Notes: generated from the sequence alone by a model not told the origin. A stretch of DNA of 64,000 bases from Campylobacter insulaenigrae NCTC 12927 (GCF_000816185.1 NZ_CP007770.1:1054001-1118000); one strand, 5' to 3'; positions 37,079 to 47,093 are shown, numbered from the stretch's first letter. Numbers and translations are program-made.

Positions 37079-37657
37079 GTGAATAAAGATAATATTATTT
37101 CCCAAATTCAAATACTCTCTGATTCTATGTTTAAAAAAAATTTTTTTGGTATTCACCATGGTTCTATTTCTGCCAAACTTTCACAAAGTTCTTTTATTAT
37201 AAATAAAAATGATGCTTTTTTAAGCCATATTAGTGAAAAAAATCTCAGCATATTAAAATTTAGCAAAGATTATAGTTGGAATGAAGCAAGTCAAGATTGC
37301 GAAATTCATAAGAGTATCTATGAAAATATACCTGAAGCAAAATTTATATGTTTTGCTTGTCCTTCTTTTACTCTTTCTATGAGTTTAAATCGTGATTTTA
37401 TAGTTCCTCAAGATTATTTTGGAGAAATATTTTTAGAAGAGATTCGTGTTTATAATCCTAAAAACTACGAAGACTGGGAAGATAGATCTCAAACCGAAAT
37501 TTATCGTTACATGCTAGAACAAAAACAAAATTTTGCCGTAATAAAAGGTTATGGAATTTTCGCCTACGGAAGAACAAGTTATGAACTTGGCAAAATCATA
37601 GATTTAATAGAAAATTCATGTAAAATTATTTATCTAGCTGAAACAAATTTATCATAA
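37079..37657 (+). CDS. Class II aldolase/adducin-fold protein without the metal-binding histidines
   Basis: 192 residues with the class II aldolase/adducin fold: a glycine-containing start (FFGIHHGSISAKL), and a typical C-terminal segment AVIKGYGIFAYGRTSYELGKIIDLIE. The zinc-binding HTHPP-like site is replaced by CFACPSFTLSMS, and the usual later His is also not evident, so an aldolase or epimerase activity is unlikely. It starts at GTG. It sits between rsmH and the PpiD-like gene in the division cluster, so a structural or regulatory role is possible, but nothing in the sequence specifies it. Confidence 0.65.
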   Translation: MNKDNIISQIQILSDSMFKKNFFGIHHGSISAKLSQSSFIINKNDAFLSHISEKNLSILKFSKDYSWNEASQDCEIHKSIYENIPEAKFICFACPSFTLSMSLNRDFIVPQDYFGEIFLEEIRVYNPKNYEDWEDRSQTEIYRYMLEQKQNFAVIKGYGIFAYGRTSYELGKIIDLIENSCKIIYLAETNLS

Positions 37658-37697
37658 TTTTTTTAAAAAATTAATTTTTTATTAATCACAAATTATC

Positions 37698-37703
37698 TAT
37701 AAT
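37698..37703 (+). promoter_or_regulatory. -10 box for the PpiD-like/ftsA/ftsZ operon
   Basis: TATAAT (context TCTATAATTTATG) about 33 bases before the ATG at 37736; strong ribosome site GGGGAG at 37727-37732. Confidence 0.55.
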
Positions 37704-37735
37704 TTATGATTAAATTTTAACTGATTGGGGAGATT

Positions 37736-39217
37736 ATGCTCACTTGGATGCAGCATCATAAAAAATATTTGGTCGTAACTATTTGGATTAGCGTAATTGC
37801 TTTTGTAGGTGCAGGATTTGTTGGTTGGGGTAGTTATGATTTTAATACAGATCGCGCAAACGCTGTTGCAAAAGTAGGTGATGAAAAAATAAGCTATGAC
37901 GAATTTAATCTCAAATATTCTCAATTATTTGGCTATTATTCTCAACTAAACAATGGAGATTACACCCAAGAGCAAGCTCTCAAAGATGGATTAGATACTC
38001 AAGCAATAGATGAATTAATACGAGAGAAGTTATTGCTTTCTTATGCGAAGTCATTAGGTTTAAGCGTAAGTGAAGAAGAAATTGCTTATGATCTTGCACA
38101 TCAAAAAATTTTTCAAAATGATTCAGGTATTTTTGATAAAAATATTTACTACAACATACTTTCAAGAAATAATTATACTGCTAAAAATTATGAACAAATT
38201 ATTCATGATGAATTGTTATTGAAAAAAATAAATGCTATTTTTAATTTGCCTTTAAAAGAAAACGAAATTGAAATGTTTGCGGCAAGTTTTTTGATGCAAG
38301 ATAAATTAAAAATTCAAGTAGTTTATATTGATGACAAAAACATTTCTATAGATGAAAAAGAACTCTATCAAACTTGGGAAAAAAATAAAAATTTATATAA
38401 GACAGAGCCAAGTTATGAATTAGCTACATATTTTCTAGAACCAAAAAAAATGCAGATAAATGAAAAAGAACTTATTCAATTCTATGAAGAAAATAAAAAT
38501 AATTATAAAGATTTTAATGGTAAAATTTTAAGTTTAGAAGAAAGTAAGGATAAAATTACAAAAGATTTTGAATTATCAAATTTAAAAGTTCAAGCTAATG
38601 AAAGCTATGTCGCCCTTAAAAAAGGAGAGTTGAAATTTGACAAAAATATCACTATTAGCGATGCTGACATTTATTATCCTTTAGAAAGCATACAAAAGAG
38701 CAAAGAAAAAGATTTTATTAAGCCTTTTAGGTTTAAAGATGGCTATATGATTGCTCAAATTGTCAAAATAAACCCTATACAAACTAAAACTTTTGAACAA
38801 GCTAAAAAAGAAGTTGAAACTATATATTTAAAAGAAAAAGCTAGAAAAATACTCGAAGAAGAAGCTAAAAAAGCTTTAACAAACTTTAAAGGTATAGATA
38901 TAGGAATTTACAGTAGAGATTCTAGCAAAAATACTAAAGTTGATGATAGAATAATGAATAATACCGAATTTAGTGAATTTTTAATGCAGGTATTTGACTC
39001 AAATAAACAAAAATCTTATGTTTTATTTGATAATAAGGCTATTGTCTATGAAATTAGCGAACAAAAATTACAAAATAAAGAAAAAGATAAAATTTATCAA
39101 TTTATCATAGAACAAAGTGCAAGACAAACAAAACAAACAATTTTAAAAGAAGAATTGTTAAAAAAACTTATTGAACTATACCCAATTAAACGATACTATA
39201 AAGGAAATGCAAGTTGA
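37736..39217 (+). CDS. Membrane-anchored SurA/PpiD-like periplasmic chaperone
   Basis: 493 residues. One N-terminal membrane helix (about 13-31) follows a basic start, so the protein is anchored and periplasmic. Residues 40-190 are a SurA-N/PpiD-type helical chaperone domain (VAKVGDEKISYDEFNLKYSQ, ELIREKLLLSYAKSLGLSVS). A parvulin-like middle part (about 215-375) is divergent and I do not see clear catalytic residues. It should help outer-membrane or exported proteins fold. Its TGA overlaps the ftsA start (TTGA), coupling it to division genes. Confidence 0.8.
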   Translation: MLTWMQHHKKYLVVTIWISVIAFVGAGFVGWGSYDFNTDRANAVAKVGDEKISYDEFNLKYSQLFGYYSQLNNGDYTQEQALKDGLDTQAIDELIREKLLLSYAKSLGLSVSEEEIAYDLAHQKIFQNDSGIFDKNIYYNILSRNNYTAKNYEQIIHDELLLKKINAIFNLPLKENEIEMFAASFLMQDKLKIQVVYIDDKNISIDEKELYQTWEKNKNLYKTEPSYELATYFLEPKKMQINEKELIQFYEENKNNYKDFNGKILSLEESKDKITKDFELSNLKVQANESYVALKKGELKFDKNITISDADIYYPLESIQKSKEKDFIKPFRFKDGYMIAQIVKINPIQTKTFEQAKKEVETIYLKEKARKILEEEAKKALTNFKGIDIGIYSRDSSKNTKVDDRIMNNTEFSEFLMQVFDSNKQKSYVLFDNKAIVYEISEQKLQNKEKDKIYQFIIEQSARQTKQTILKEELLKKLIELYPIKRYYKGNAS

Positions 39218-40590
39218 ATATTTTAGGAATTGATCTAGGCTCTGTGCAAACATGTGCGATTTTAGCACAAAAAAATGAAGAAGGACTTAAGATTATAGGT
39301 TTTGGTAAATCAAAATCTAGTGGAGTAAAAAAAGGAGCTATTACTAATATAGAACTAGCGTCAAAATCTATTGAAGAAGCTGTTGCTAATGCTCAAATGA
39401 TGTCAGGGGTGCATTATGATAAGGTAATTATTTCAATATCTGGAGCATATGCAAAAAGTGTTGATAGCATAGGAGTTGTAAATATCCCCAATCAAGAAAT
39501 AGGCATAAAAGAAATTCATAGAGCCGTAAGTACTGCTAAACATACCGCAAATATACCAAATGGGTATGAAATTATTCATGTATTGCCTTATAATTTCAAG
39601 GTTAATGATTTAGAACACGTAGAAGATCCTCTAGGAATGAGTGGAAATCGTTTGGAGGTTTCTACTCATATTGTTATTTCCCAAGAAGTCCATATTAAAA
39701 ATTTAAAAAAAGCTGTAGAATTAGCTGATCTTAGAGTTGATAACATTGTTTTATCTGGATACGCATCATCAATTGCTTGTTTTGATGATAGTGAAAAAGA
39801 ATTAGGTGCGATATTAATAGATATGGGCGGTGCAGTTTGTGATATGATTATTCACGCAGGAAATTCTGTAAGATATAACGAATGTTTGCAAATTGGCTCT
39901 GTAAATATAACTAACGATCTTTCTATAGCATTACACACGCCCCCTAAAGAAGCTGAAAAATTAAAACTAAATTATGCATCACTAGCACAAAATGAAAATT
40001 CGTTAATACAAATTCCATATATGGGTGATGAAAAAAGAAAAAATGAGGTTTCTATAGAAGTTATTTCTAATGTAATTTATGCAAGAATAGAAGAAACTAT
40101 CATTATACTAGCAAAAATGCTAAGCGATAATTCAAATGCAAATCAAGCAGGAGCCGGTATAGTCTTAACCGGTGGTATGACAAAATTTGCAGGACTTGAT
40201 AAACTTGCTTCAGCTTACTTTGATAATAAAGCTGTTAGAATAGCAAGTGCAAAAAAAGATACAATGGATGGTTTTAAAGAAATTTTTGATGATCCAGAAA
40301 ATAGTTGTGCGATAGGACTTTGTCTTTATGGTGGAGGATATTTTACTCCTTATGAATTAGACTCAAATGAGAAGCTAAGATATAAAGGCGAACCTGAATT
40401 TATTAACAAACAAGTCAAACAAAATCTTATTATAGAAGAAGATCAAGAGGAAGAGAAATTTGAAGAAATTTTTCAAGATAAACGAGATTTTGATGATGAA
40501 AAAGAAGTTTTTAATAAAACTGAAATAAAAAAAGAAAAAAAACCAAGTGCTTTTTCTAAATTGTGGAATAAAGTTATAAATCAGTTCTAA
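39214..40590 (+). CDS. ftsA: Cell division protein FtsA
   Basis: 458 residues, actin-like ATPase that anchors FtsZ to the membrane. Nucleotide motifs include GIDLGSVQTCAIL, ILIDMGGAVCDMII and VLTGGMTKFAGL. A C-terminal acidic linker (about 410-435) leads to an amphipathic end (FSKLWNKVINQF), the membrane-targeting helix. The start is TTG, with AAGGA eight bases ahead and a four-base overlap with the previous gene. FtsZ follows after 12 bases with AGGAG. Confidence 0.95.
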   Translation: MNILGIDLGSVQTCAILAQKNEEGLKIIGFGKSKSSGVKKGAITNIELASKSIEEAVANAQMMSGVHYDKVIISISGAYAKSVDSIGVVNIPNQEIGIKEIHRAVSTAKHTANIPNGYEIIHVLPYNFKVNDLEHVEDPLGMSGNRLEVSTHIVISQEVHIKNLKKAVELADLRVDNIVLSGYASSIACFDDSEKELGAILIDMGGAVCDMIIHAGNSVRYNECLQIGSVNITNDLSIALHTPPKEAEKLKLNYASLAQNENSLIQIPYMGDEKRKNEVSIEVISNVIYARIEETIIILAKMLSDNSNANQAGAGIVLTGGMTKFAGLDKLASAYFDNKAVRIASAKKDTMDGFKEIFDDPENSCAIGLCLYGGGYFTPYELDSNEKLRYKGEPEFINKQVKQNLIIEEDQEEEKFEEIFQDKRDFDDEKEVFNKTEIKKEKKPSAFSKLWNKVINQF

Positions 40591-40602
40591 TAGGAGAATA
40601 TA

Positions 40603-41706
40603 ATGAGTGAATTTTTGGTGGAAGAAATGCAACACGCAAAAGGTGCAAAAATTAAAGTCATTGGCTGCGGTGGTGGCGGTGGAAACATGATAGATCATAT
40701 GGTTAATATGGGGTTGAACGATTTAGATCTTATATCTGCAAACACTGATGCACAAGCTATAATGAAATCCTTAGCTAAAACAAAAATTCAACTTGGAGAG
40801 AAAAAAACTAAAGGGCTTGGTGCAGGTATGCAACCTGAGATAGGTGCTGAAAGCGCAAGAGAAAGTTTTGAAGAAATAAAAGCAGCCTTATCTCAAAGCG
40901 ATATTGTATTTATTTCTGCTGGTCTTGGTGGAGGAACTGGTACAGGAGCTGCTCCTGTAGTTGCTCAAGCCGCTAAAGAAGCAGGAGCTTTAACAGTTTC
41001 TGTAGTAACTATGCCTTTTACTTTTGAGGGTAAACAAAGAAAAAAACTTGCTGAAATGGGTTTAGCAGAATTAAAAAAAGAAAGTGATTCTATCATTGTA
41101 ATCCAAAATGAAAAACTCCTTAGCATACTTCCTAAGAAAGCAGGAATTAAAGAAGCATTTAAATTAGTAGATGATATTTTAACAAGAGCTGTTAGAGGAA
41201 TGGTTTCTATACTTTTAGAAGATGGTGATATCAATGTAGACTTTGCAGATGTTAGAACTGTTATGAGTCATAGAGGCTTAGCTCTAATGGGAGTAGGGCA
41301 AGGTGAAGGTGAAAATGCTATCATGGAAGCATTGGAAAGTGCCATAGAATCTCCTTTGCTAGATGGCATGACTATGAAAGGTGCGAAAGGGGTTATTATT
41401 CATTATAAAGTAGGACCAGAATGCTCACTACTTGAAATTTCTCAAGCAACTCAAAGTATTAGTGATGAATCAGATGAAAATGCAAAAGTTATATTTGGTG
41501 TTACAGCTGATGAATCTATGGGGGATAAAGTAGAGGTAACTATTATAGCTACTGGATTTGAAGATAAAAATGAAATTCAAGCAAAAGAACAAGAAGAAAG
41601 TAAGAAAAATTCTTATATGAATTTACGCAAAGCAAGTGGTGGATTTGATGAAGAAGTTATTTCTCAACTTGATGTTCCAGCATTTTTACGCCGCCAAATG
41701 GATTAA
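40603..41706 (+). CDS. ftsZ: Cell division protein FtsZ
   Basis: 367-residue tubulin-like GTPase. The signature GGGTGTGAAPV and the T7 loop region (DFADVRTVMSHRG) are intact. The C-terminal peptide DVPAFLRRQMD is the conserved tail that binds FtsA and other ring proteins. The linker between core and tail is short. Third gene of the PpiD-like/ftsA/ftsZ operon. Confidence 0.98.
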   Translation: MSEFLVEEMQHAKGAKIKVIGCGGGGGNMIDHMVNMGLNDLDLISANTDAQAIMKSLAKTKIQLGEKKTKGLGAGMQPEIGAESARESFEEIKAALSQSDIVFISAGLGGGTGTGAAPVVAQAAKEAGALTVSVVTMPFTFEGKQRKKLAEMGLAELKKESDSIIVIQNEKLLSILPKKAGIKEAFKLVDDILTRAVRGMVSILLEDGDINVDFADVRTVMSHRGLALMGVGQGEGENAIMEALESAIESPLLDGMTMKGAKGVIIHYKVGPECSLLEISQATQSISDESDENAKVIFGVTADESMGDKVEVTIIATGFEDKNEIQAKEQEESKKNSYMNLRKASGGFDEEVISQLDVPAFLRRQMD

Positions 41707-41720
41707 GATAAATCCATTTT

Positions 41721-43073
41721 ATGAATCATACTCTATTATGTGATTTTTATGAATTAACTATGGCTTATGCTTACTTCAAACAAAATAAGCATAAGCAAAT
41801 AGCTTATTTCGAAGTTTTTTTTCGACAAACTCCAGACAATGCAAATTTTGCCATTTATGCTGGCTTAAAACAGATTATAGAGCACATACAAAATTTTTTC
41901 TTTACACAAGATGATATTCATTATTTAAAAAGTGTCAATAAATTCGATTGTGAATTTTTAGATTATATTTCCACAATACGATTTAGCGGCGATATGTATA
42001 GCATCCAAGAAGGAGAATGTATATTTACAAATGAACCTTTGTTATACATTAAAGCACCAATTATTGAAGCTTTATTATTGGAAACTTTTATACTTTTAAC
42101 TTTAAACCACCAATGTTTAATTGCCACTAAAGCTTCTAGAATTTATTTAAATGCTCATAAAAAAATACTTTTAGAATTTGGATCACGCCGAGCTCATGGG
42201 GAAAGCTCCGCTATTAACGGAGCAAGAGCAGCTTTCATAGGCGGCTTTGATGCCACTGCAAATACACTAGCAGGAAAAATTTTTAATATTCCTATTAGTG
42301 GCACCATGTCTCATGCTTGGGTGCAAATGCATAATAATGAAATTGAAGCTTTTGAAGCCTATTGCAAAATTTATCAAGATAATATTACACTTTTAGTGGA
42401 TACTTATAATTGCATTAAAGGAATTGAAAATGCCATCTTGGTATTTAAAAAATTTAAAAATAAAAATCTAAAAAATTACGCCATACGCATAGATTCTGGA
42501 AATATTTTAAAATTATCTAAATTAGCAAGAAAAATGCTTGATGAAAATAATTTATATGATTGCAAAATATTTGTAAGCAATGCTCTAGATGAAATAAAAA
42601 TTTCAAAACTACTAAAAAATAAAGCCCCGATTGATGGTTTTGGTGTTGGAGAAAATCTTATAACCTCAGCAAGTTCACCTATTTTTGGTGCAGTTTATAA
42701 ATTGGTTGCCATAGAAGAAAACAATCAAATCATTCCAAAAATAAAAATCAGCGAACAAAGTAGTAAAACTACCCTACCATCATTCAAAAAATTAATTCGC
42801 TATTACAAAAATAATAAAATATATTTTGATAAATTATATAATCACGATGAAAAAATTTTAAATTATAAAAATCTCCATTCAAAAGAAATGCTAAATCTTA
42901 TTTTTACAAATGGGAAATTAGTTTATGAAAGTCCAGATTTACTATCTATCCAAGATTTTTACAAAGAAAACATCAGCAAATTAAATCAAAAATATAAAAA
43001 ACTTAATAATATAAGTTTTTATAAAGTAAAAATCTCAAAACGATTAAAAAATATACAACAACAATTAATTTAA
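41721..43073 (+). CDS. pncB: Nicotinate phosphoribosyltransferase
   Basis: 450 residues. It makes nicotinate mononucleotide from nicotinate and PRPP, the Preiss-Handler salvage entry to NAD. Family landmarks are [54 protein letters not shown] and [11 protein letters not shown]. It begins 14 bases after ftsZ with a weak ribosome site and ends overlapping the ispG stop by four bases in convergence. From memory this gene does not follow ftsZ in C. jejuni, where flagellar genes do. Confidence 0.9.
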   Translation: MNHTLLCDFYELTMAYAYFKQNKHKQIAYFEVFFRQTPDNANFAIYAGLKQIIEHIQNFFFTQDDIHYLKSVNKFDCEFLDYISTIRFSGDMYSIQEGECIFTNEPLLYIKAPIIEALLLETFILLTLNHQCLIATKASRIYLNAHKKILLEFGSRRAHGESSAINGARAAFIGGFDATANTLAGKIFNIPISGTMSHAWVQMHNNEIEAFEAYCKIYQDNITLLVDTYNCIKGIENAILVFKKFKNKNLKNYAIRIDSGNILKLSKLARKMLDENNLYDCKIFVSNALDEIKISKLLKNKAPIDGFGVGENLITSASSPIFGAVYKLVAIEENNQIIPKIKISEQSSKTTLPSFKKLIRYYKNNKIYFDKLYNHDEKILNYKNLHSKEMLNLIFTNGKLVYESPDLLSIQDFYKENISKLNQKYKKLNNISFYKVKISKRLKNIQQQLI

Positions 43074-44140
43074 TTCTTCTCTCTTAACTTAACTTCATCT
43101 TCTACTTCGAGTAAAAATCTATCTACCAATTCACTCTCTTTAAGCTTAGCTACCACTTCTCCATGTCTTATTACAAGACCTTGATTCTTACCAAAAGCTA
43201 TAGCAACATCTGCACCTTTTGCTTCACCCAATGCATTAACCACACAACCCATTACACTAATATTTAGAGGTTCTTTAATATGTTTAGTTTTTTCTTCTAC
43301 TATCTTAATGGCGCTTACTAAATCACTTTGAATTCGCCCACAAGTTGGGCATGAAATAATATTTATACCACTTTTTTGAATTCCACTATCTTGTAAAATA
43401 GCCCTTGCAACACGAATTTCTTCTTCTAATTCTCCAGTCATGGAAACACGCATCGTATCACCGATGCCTTTTAAAAGCAAATTTCCTAGAGCGATGGAGC
43501 TTTTTATGGTGCTATGAAATTTTGTTCCTGCTTCTGTTACCCCAAGATGAAAAGGATAATCACAAAGTGGTCGTAATTTTTCATAAGCTTTAATAGTAGT
43601 TTGAACATTAGAAGTTTTCATTGAAATTTTAATATCAAAAAAATCAAAATCTTCCAAAAGCTTAATATTATATTTGGCACTTTCTAGCATAGCTTCTATA
43701 TTATAACCATATTTATCACTAAATTGTTTTTCTATAGAACCATGATTTATTCCTATGCGTATAGGAATATTTCTTTGTTTGCACGCTTTCACAACCTCTT
43801 TAATATTACCCTTTGATCCAATATTACCAGGGTTTATACGAATACCATCAATAAACTCTGCACAAAATACAGCCAATTTATGATTAAAATGAATATCAAC
43901 TATTAAAGGTAGAGGACTTTTTTCCTTGATTTCTTTTAATGCTTTTGCATCAATCATGTCTAAACATGCCAAACGGACGATATTTGCTCCAGCAAAATAC
44001 AACCTATTAAGTTGATCTAAGGAACCTTGAACATCTCTTGTCTTACTAAACAACATTGACTGCACTGAAATTGGCGCATCTCCCCCAATTAAAACATTGC
44101 CCACTTTGATCTGTCTTGTCTTATATCTTTGATAATTCAT
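43070..44140 (-). CDS. ispG: 4-hydroxy-3-methylbut-2-en-1-yl diphosphate synthase IspG (GcpE)
   Basis: 356 residues. An Fe-S enzyme of the MEP isoprenoid pathway converting MEcPP to HMBPP. The start [20 protein letters not shown]-like segment, [10 protein letters not shown], and the C-terminal cluster ligands in [10 protein letters not shown] and [11 protein letters not shown] are present. IspH, the next enzyme in the pathway, is at 53.5-54.3 kb in this window but in another operon. Confidence 0.96.
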   Translation of the reverse strand: MNYQRYKTRQIKVGNVLIGGDAPISVQSMLFSKTRDVQGSLDQLNRLYFAGANIVRLACLDMIDAKALKEIKEKSPLPLIVDIHFNHKLAVFCAEFIDGIRINPGNIGSKGNIKEVVKACKQRNIPIRIGINHGSIEKQFSDKYGYNIEAMLESAKYNIKLLEDFDFFDIKISMKTSNVQTTIKAYEKLRPLCDYPFHLGVTEAGTKFHSTIKSSIALGNLLLKGIGDTMRVSMTGELEEEIRVARAILQDSGIQKSGINIISCPTCGRIQSDLVSAIKIVEEKTKHIKEPLNISVMGCVVNALGEAKGADVAIAFGKNQGLVIRHGEVVAKLKESELVDRFLLEVEDEVKLREKN

Positions 44141-44193
44141 TTATTCTCACTTTTTATGAATTTTATAATTTTTTGACTTTAAAAATTTTAAAA

Positions 44194-46041
44194 TTAATTA
44201 AATTCTATAGGATCAATATCACAAATTACATTCTTAAAATTTAAAGCAAAATGTTCTATTTTAACGAGTTCATGATAGAATTTACTACGCAATAATACAT
44301 TAAAACGCCATTTTTTATTTAAAATCTCAATTGCACAGTTTCCACTTCCTATGACTTCAACTTGCTTAAAATTCCTACAATAATTAGTTAAATATTCACA
44401 TATTACATTAGCTTTATCTCTATCTTCATCCTCAATAATCAATCTCAAAAGTCTTATATATGGTGGATAAAGATTTTTTCTTGTGTTTAATTCATCTTCT
44501 AAAAAAGCATCATAATTTTGTAAATATTTTTCAAAAAAAATTCTATTTTTAGTTTGTAATAAAACTCTACCAAAACCTTTTCTACCAGCTCTTCCTGCAA
44601 CTTGTATAGCCAAAGATAAAGTTTCTTCTAAAGCTTTAAAATTAGGCCTAAATAAATATTCATCTAAACCTAAAACAACACTCAAACTTACACTATGATA
44701 ATCGTGACCTTTAGCGAGCATTGAAGTACCGACTAAGATATCTATTTTTTGATCATTAAAATCTTTTAAAATGTTATCAAGTTTTTTTATACTACTAATT
44801 TCATCGCTATCAAATTTTTTTATCACAATATTATATTCGCTAAATTCTTTTTCTAAGCGTTCACAAAGCTCTGCAGTTCCCATCTTTTTTGCCTCAAGCA
44901 TAATAGTATCGCAACTTGGACATTTTTTATCAATTTCTTTAATAAAATTACAATAATGACATTTAAGAATATTCTTTTTTTTATGCATACTCAAAGCTAC
45001 AGAACAAAATGGACACTTTATAGTAATACCGCAATTTTTACATAAAATTTGTCTAAAATTAGCCCTTATAGGTAAAAAAATTATTGCTTGTTTTTTTTCT
45101 TTTAAGGTATTTCTTAGTTCTAAAAGTAATTTAGATGAAATAATATCCTCACTCTCGTCATATAAAATTTCTTTTTGACTTTCAAAAAATGTTCCTTTAA
45201 GTCTATATACAGGATGCTTATAAAAACTTGTTACACTAGGAGTTGCTGATCCTAAAAGTATTTTAATATCTTTTTTATTTGCTAAAAATAAAGCTAAATC
45301 TCGCGCATTAAGTCTTGGATTGTTATTTGCTTTGTAAGAATTATCATGTTCTTCATCTACAATAATAAGTCCTAAATTCTCAAAAGGTAAAAATAAAGCC
45401 GATCTTGCACCAGCTACCAAAAGGGCGCTAGAATTTTGCAAATTTTGTAGATAATCTTGTTTTTTCTTTTTTGAAATTTTAGAGTGCCACAAAAAAAAAT
45501 ATTCGTTAAAATAGATTTTTAATCTTTTTTGCATTTGCGGAGTTAATGCAATTTCTGGCATCAAGAGTAAAACTTGTTTTCCTTGTTCTAAATATTCTTT
45601 GATTAGTGAAATATAAATCTCAGTTTTTCCACAACCTGTATCACCAAACAACAAAGAAATTTTGTGTTCTTTAATAAAATTTAATGCTTTTTTTTGTTCG
45701 ATATTTAATTTTGGAGTATTTTCTACATATAACGATTTTTCTAAAATACAAGTACCTATGCTCTCAAACATCCCTAAAACAAAAGAAATCTTACTTGCAT
45801 AATAATAAGCAATAAATTTAGCAAGTTCATATTGAAAATTTGTGATTTTATTATAAGTTTTTTCTTTAATTATTTGTGTTTTAAATTCTGGCTTTGGACA
45901 CTCTTTTAACACTATAGCTTTAAGGTTTTTTTTTCTAGCTACATCCACTACTACTTCACTTAAAGGTTCTATATATTCTTGACTTTCAAAAATTAATGTA
46001 TCAAGATAATATCCTTTAATAGCAAGCTCATAATATTTCAA
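44194..46041 (-). CDS. priA: Primosomal replication restart helicase PriA
   Basis: 615 residues. A superfamily 2 helicase that reloads the replisome at stalled forks. Walker A is GDTGCGKTEIY, the DEAH-like box IIVDEEHDNSYK, and the double zinc site runs CKNCGITIKCPFC to CHYC and CPSC. Motif V/VI blocks DILVGTSMLAKGHD and LAIQVAGRAGRKGFGR are clear. The N-terminal DNA-binding part is shorter than in E. coli (732 residues). The start is TTG, overlapping the pseudopilin stop by four bases. Confidence 0.95.
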   Translation of the reverse strand: MKYYELAIKGYYLDTLIFESQEYIEPLSEVVVDVARKKNLKAIVLKECPKPEFKTQIIKEKTYNKITNFQYELAKFIAYYYASKISFVLGMFESIGTCILEKSLYVENTPKLNIEQKKALNFIKEHKISLLFGDTGCGKTEIYISLIKEYLEQGKQVLLLMPEIALTPQMQKRLKIYFNEYFFLWHSKISKKKKQDYLQNLQNSSALLVAGARSALFLPFENLGLIIVDEEHDNSYKANNNPRLNARDLALFLANKKDIKILLGSATPSVTSFYKHPVYRLKGTFFESQKEILYDESEDIISSKLLLELRNTLKEKKQAIIFLPIRANFRQILCKNCGITIKCPFCSVALSMHKKKNILKCHYCNFIKEIDKKCPSCDTIMLEAKKMGTAELCERLEKEFSEYNIVIKKFDSDEISSIKKLDNILKDFNDQKIDILVGTSMLAKGHDYHSVSLSVVLGLDEYLFRPNFKALEETLSLAIQVAGRAGRKGFGRVLLQTKNRIFFEKYLQNYDAFLEDELNTRKNLYPPYIRLLRLIIEDEDRDKANVICEYLTNYCRNFKQVEVIGSGNCAIEILNKKWRFNVLLRSKFYHELVKIEHFALNFKNVICDIDPIEFN

Positions 46042-46511
46042 ATTCCATAATCCTTACAATTTGAACTTACACATTCTAAAAAAACTTTTTGATTATCATA
46101 TGAAAAATCAATATATTTTTTTGCATTAATAAAATATCTATACTGATTATTTCCAATTTTCATCCATGAAAATTTGTTTGATATTATTGCTTTTTCAAAT
46201 ATACTATAAGAGCAACAATTTCCATTATTGCAATTTTGAATTTGGTTGTAAGAACAATAAAAGAGTTTTTGATTTTCTTTATTGATTAAAGATTCATCTA
46301 ATATTTTAGGAAATTTTGACGGACTAAATACAAATTGATTTTTAAGCATGGCTAAAGATGCATTAATAAATTCCACTTCACTTTTTAATTTAACAATCTT
46401 TGCATCTGTTTTAGTAAAGGAAAAGTAAGGATATGCTACCATCGAGAGTATTGCAATAATAATCATACAAAAAACAAGCTCTATCATAGTGAAAGCTCTC
46501 TTAAATTGCAT
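46038..46511 (-). CDS. Type II/IV pseudopilin-like protein
   Basis: 157 residues. It begins QFKRAFTMIELVFCMIIIAILSM: a basic leader, cleavage before Phe (A|FTMIE with the conserved Glu at +5) and the hydrophobic spine typical of prepilin-peptidase substrates. The C-terminal half has Cys residues (CSYNQIQNCNNGNCC, then CVSSNC) likely to form disulfides. No secretion or pilus assembly genes are in the window. A role in DNA uptake is possible, as Campylobacter uses a type II/IV-like machine for transformation. Confidence 0.8.
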   Translation of the reverse strand: MQFKRAFTMIELVFCMIIIAILSMVAYPYFSFTKTDAKIVKLKSEVEFINASLAMLKNQFVFSPSKFPKILDESLINKENQKLFYCSYNQIQNCNNGNCCSYSIFEKAIISNKFSWMKIGNNQYRYFINAKKYIDFSYDNQKVFLECVSSNCKDYGI

Positions 46512-46752
46512 TGTTTTTAATTTCTTTATCTATAGTAACTACAAGTTTATTTAACTCTTTTTTGATAATATAATTTTCATAGCTAAGTTTTACAAAAGCA
46601 TTAATAAAATTTGCAAGCTCTATCTTTCCTGTACCTCCAGAAATCAAAGCTACTTCATCTTCAAGATGATTAGCAAATTCATTACTGCAAGTTACAACAA
46701 AATCTTTAGCATAGACATTGATTGTAACTTTTCTTTGATTGTTATTTGCCAA
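46501..46752 (-). CDS. ZapA-like cell division protein (candidate)
   Basis: 83 residues. The start RKVTINVYAKDFVVTCSNE resembles the ZapA opening (VDIQIFGRSLRVNCPPDQ in E. coli), and FINAFVKLSYENYIIKKEL resembles FIAALNISYELAQEK. The long C-terminal coiled coil of E. coli ZapA is mostly missing. ZapA crosslinks FtsZ filaments. This is pattern recognition, not a search result. The start is TTG with GAGG six bases ahead, overlapping the coiled-coil gene by 11 bases. Confidence 0.5.
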   Translation of the reverse strand: MANNNQRKVTINVYAKDFVVTCSNEFANHLEDEVALISGGTGKIELANFINAFVKLSYENYIIKKELNKLVVTIDKEIKNNAI

Positions 46753-46972
46753 GAACTGCCTCTATTTTTTTGAAAATATCTTCACTTTGAGCATTACGCG
46801 ATTTTAATTCTTCTTCTAAACGTGCAATTTGATTGCTTTTTGCTTCATTCTGTGCTTTTACACTAACTAATTCATTTCTTAAATTTTCATTTATCTCACA
46901 CACTTCATTATATTTTTCAATTAGCTCATTTACCTTATCTGTCATAGTGTTAATAATTTTTTCATCATACAT
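46742..46972 (-). CDS. Small coiled-coil protein, ZapB-like (candidate)
   Basis: 76 residues, wholly helical with heptads over about 5-75. It ends EDIFKKIEAVLGK, close in pattern to the C-terminus of ZapB and DUF904 proteins (LQALLGRME). In gammaproteobacteria a DUF904/ZapB-like gene often lies next to zapA, and the same pairing occurs here. The function is inferred. An AAGG ribosome site lies about seven bases before the ATG. First gene of an operon running zapB-like, zapA-like, pseudopilin, priA. Confidence 0.5.
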   Translation of the reverse strand: MYDEKIINTMTDKVNELIEKYNEVCEINENLRNELVSVKAQNEAKSNQIARLEEELKSRNAQSEDIFKKIEAVLGK

Positions 46973-46994
46973 TTTTCTGCCTTTTTTGATTTTA

Positions 46995-47000
46995 ATTATA
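46995..47000 (-). promoter_or_regulatory. -10 box for the zapB-like/zapA-like/pseudopilin/priA operon
   Basis: TATAAT on the minus strand (context TCTTATAATTAAA), 23 bases before the first ATG. It is back-to-back with the uvrB promoter in a 121-base gap. Confidence 0.5.
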
Positions 47001-47060
47001 AGAGTCTTTTAAATACTCAATTGTAACAAAAAAAAATTTAATTTTACAAAAATTTTTGTG

Positions 47061-47066
47061 TAAAAT
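47061..47066 (+). promoter_or_regulatory. -10 box for uvrB
   Basis: TAAAAT preceded by TTTTTGTG, 28 bases before the ATG; ribosome site AGGAAA is near 47084-47089. Confidence 0.4.
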
Positions 47067-47093
47067 TCACAAAAAATAATCATAGGAAATTTT

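Noticed and set aside
46973-47093. 6S RNA beside the zapA-like gene, as in gammaproteobacteria
   Set aside because: The gap is 121 bases and filled by two facing promoters; genes on the other side of zapA-like overlap it.
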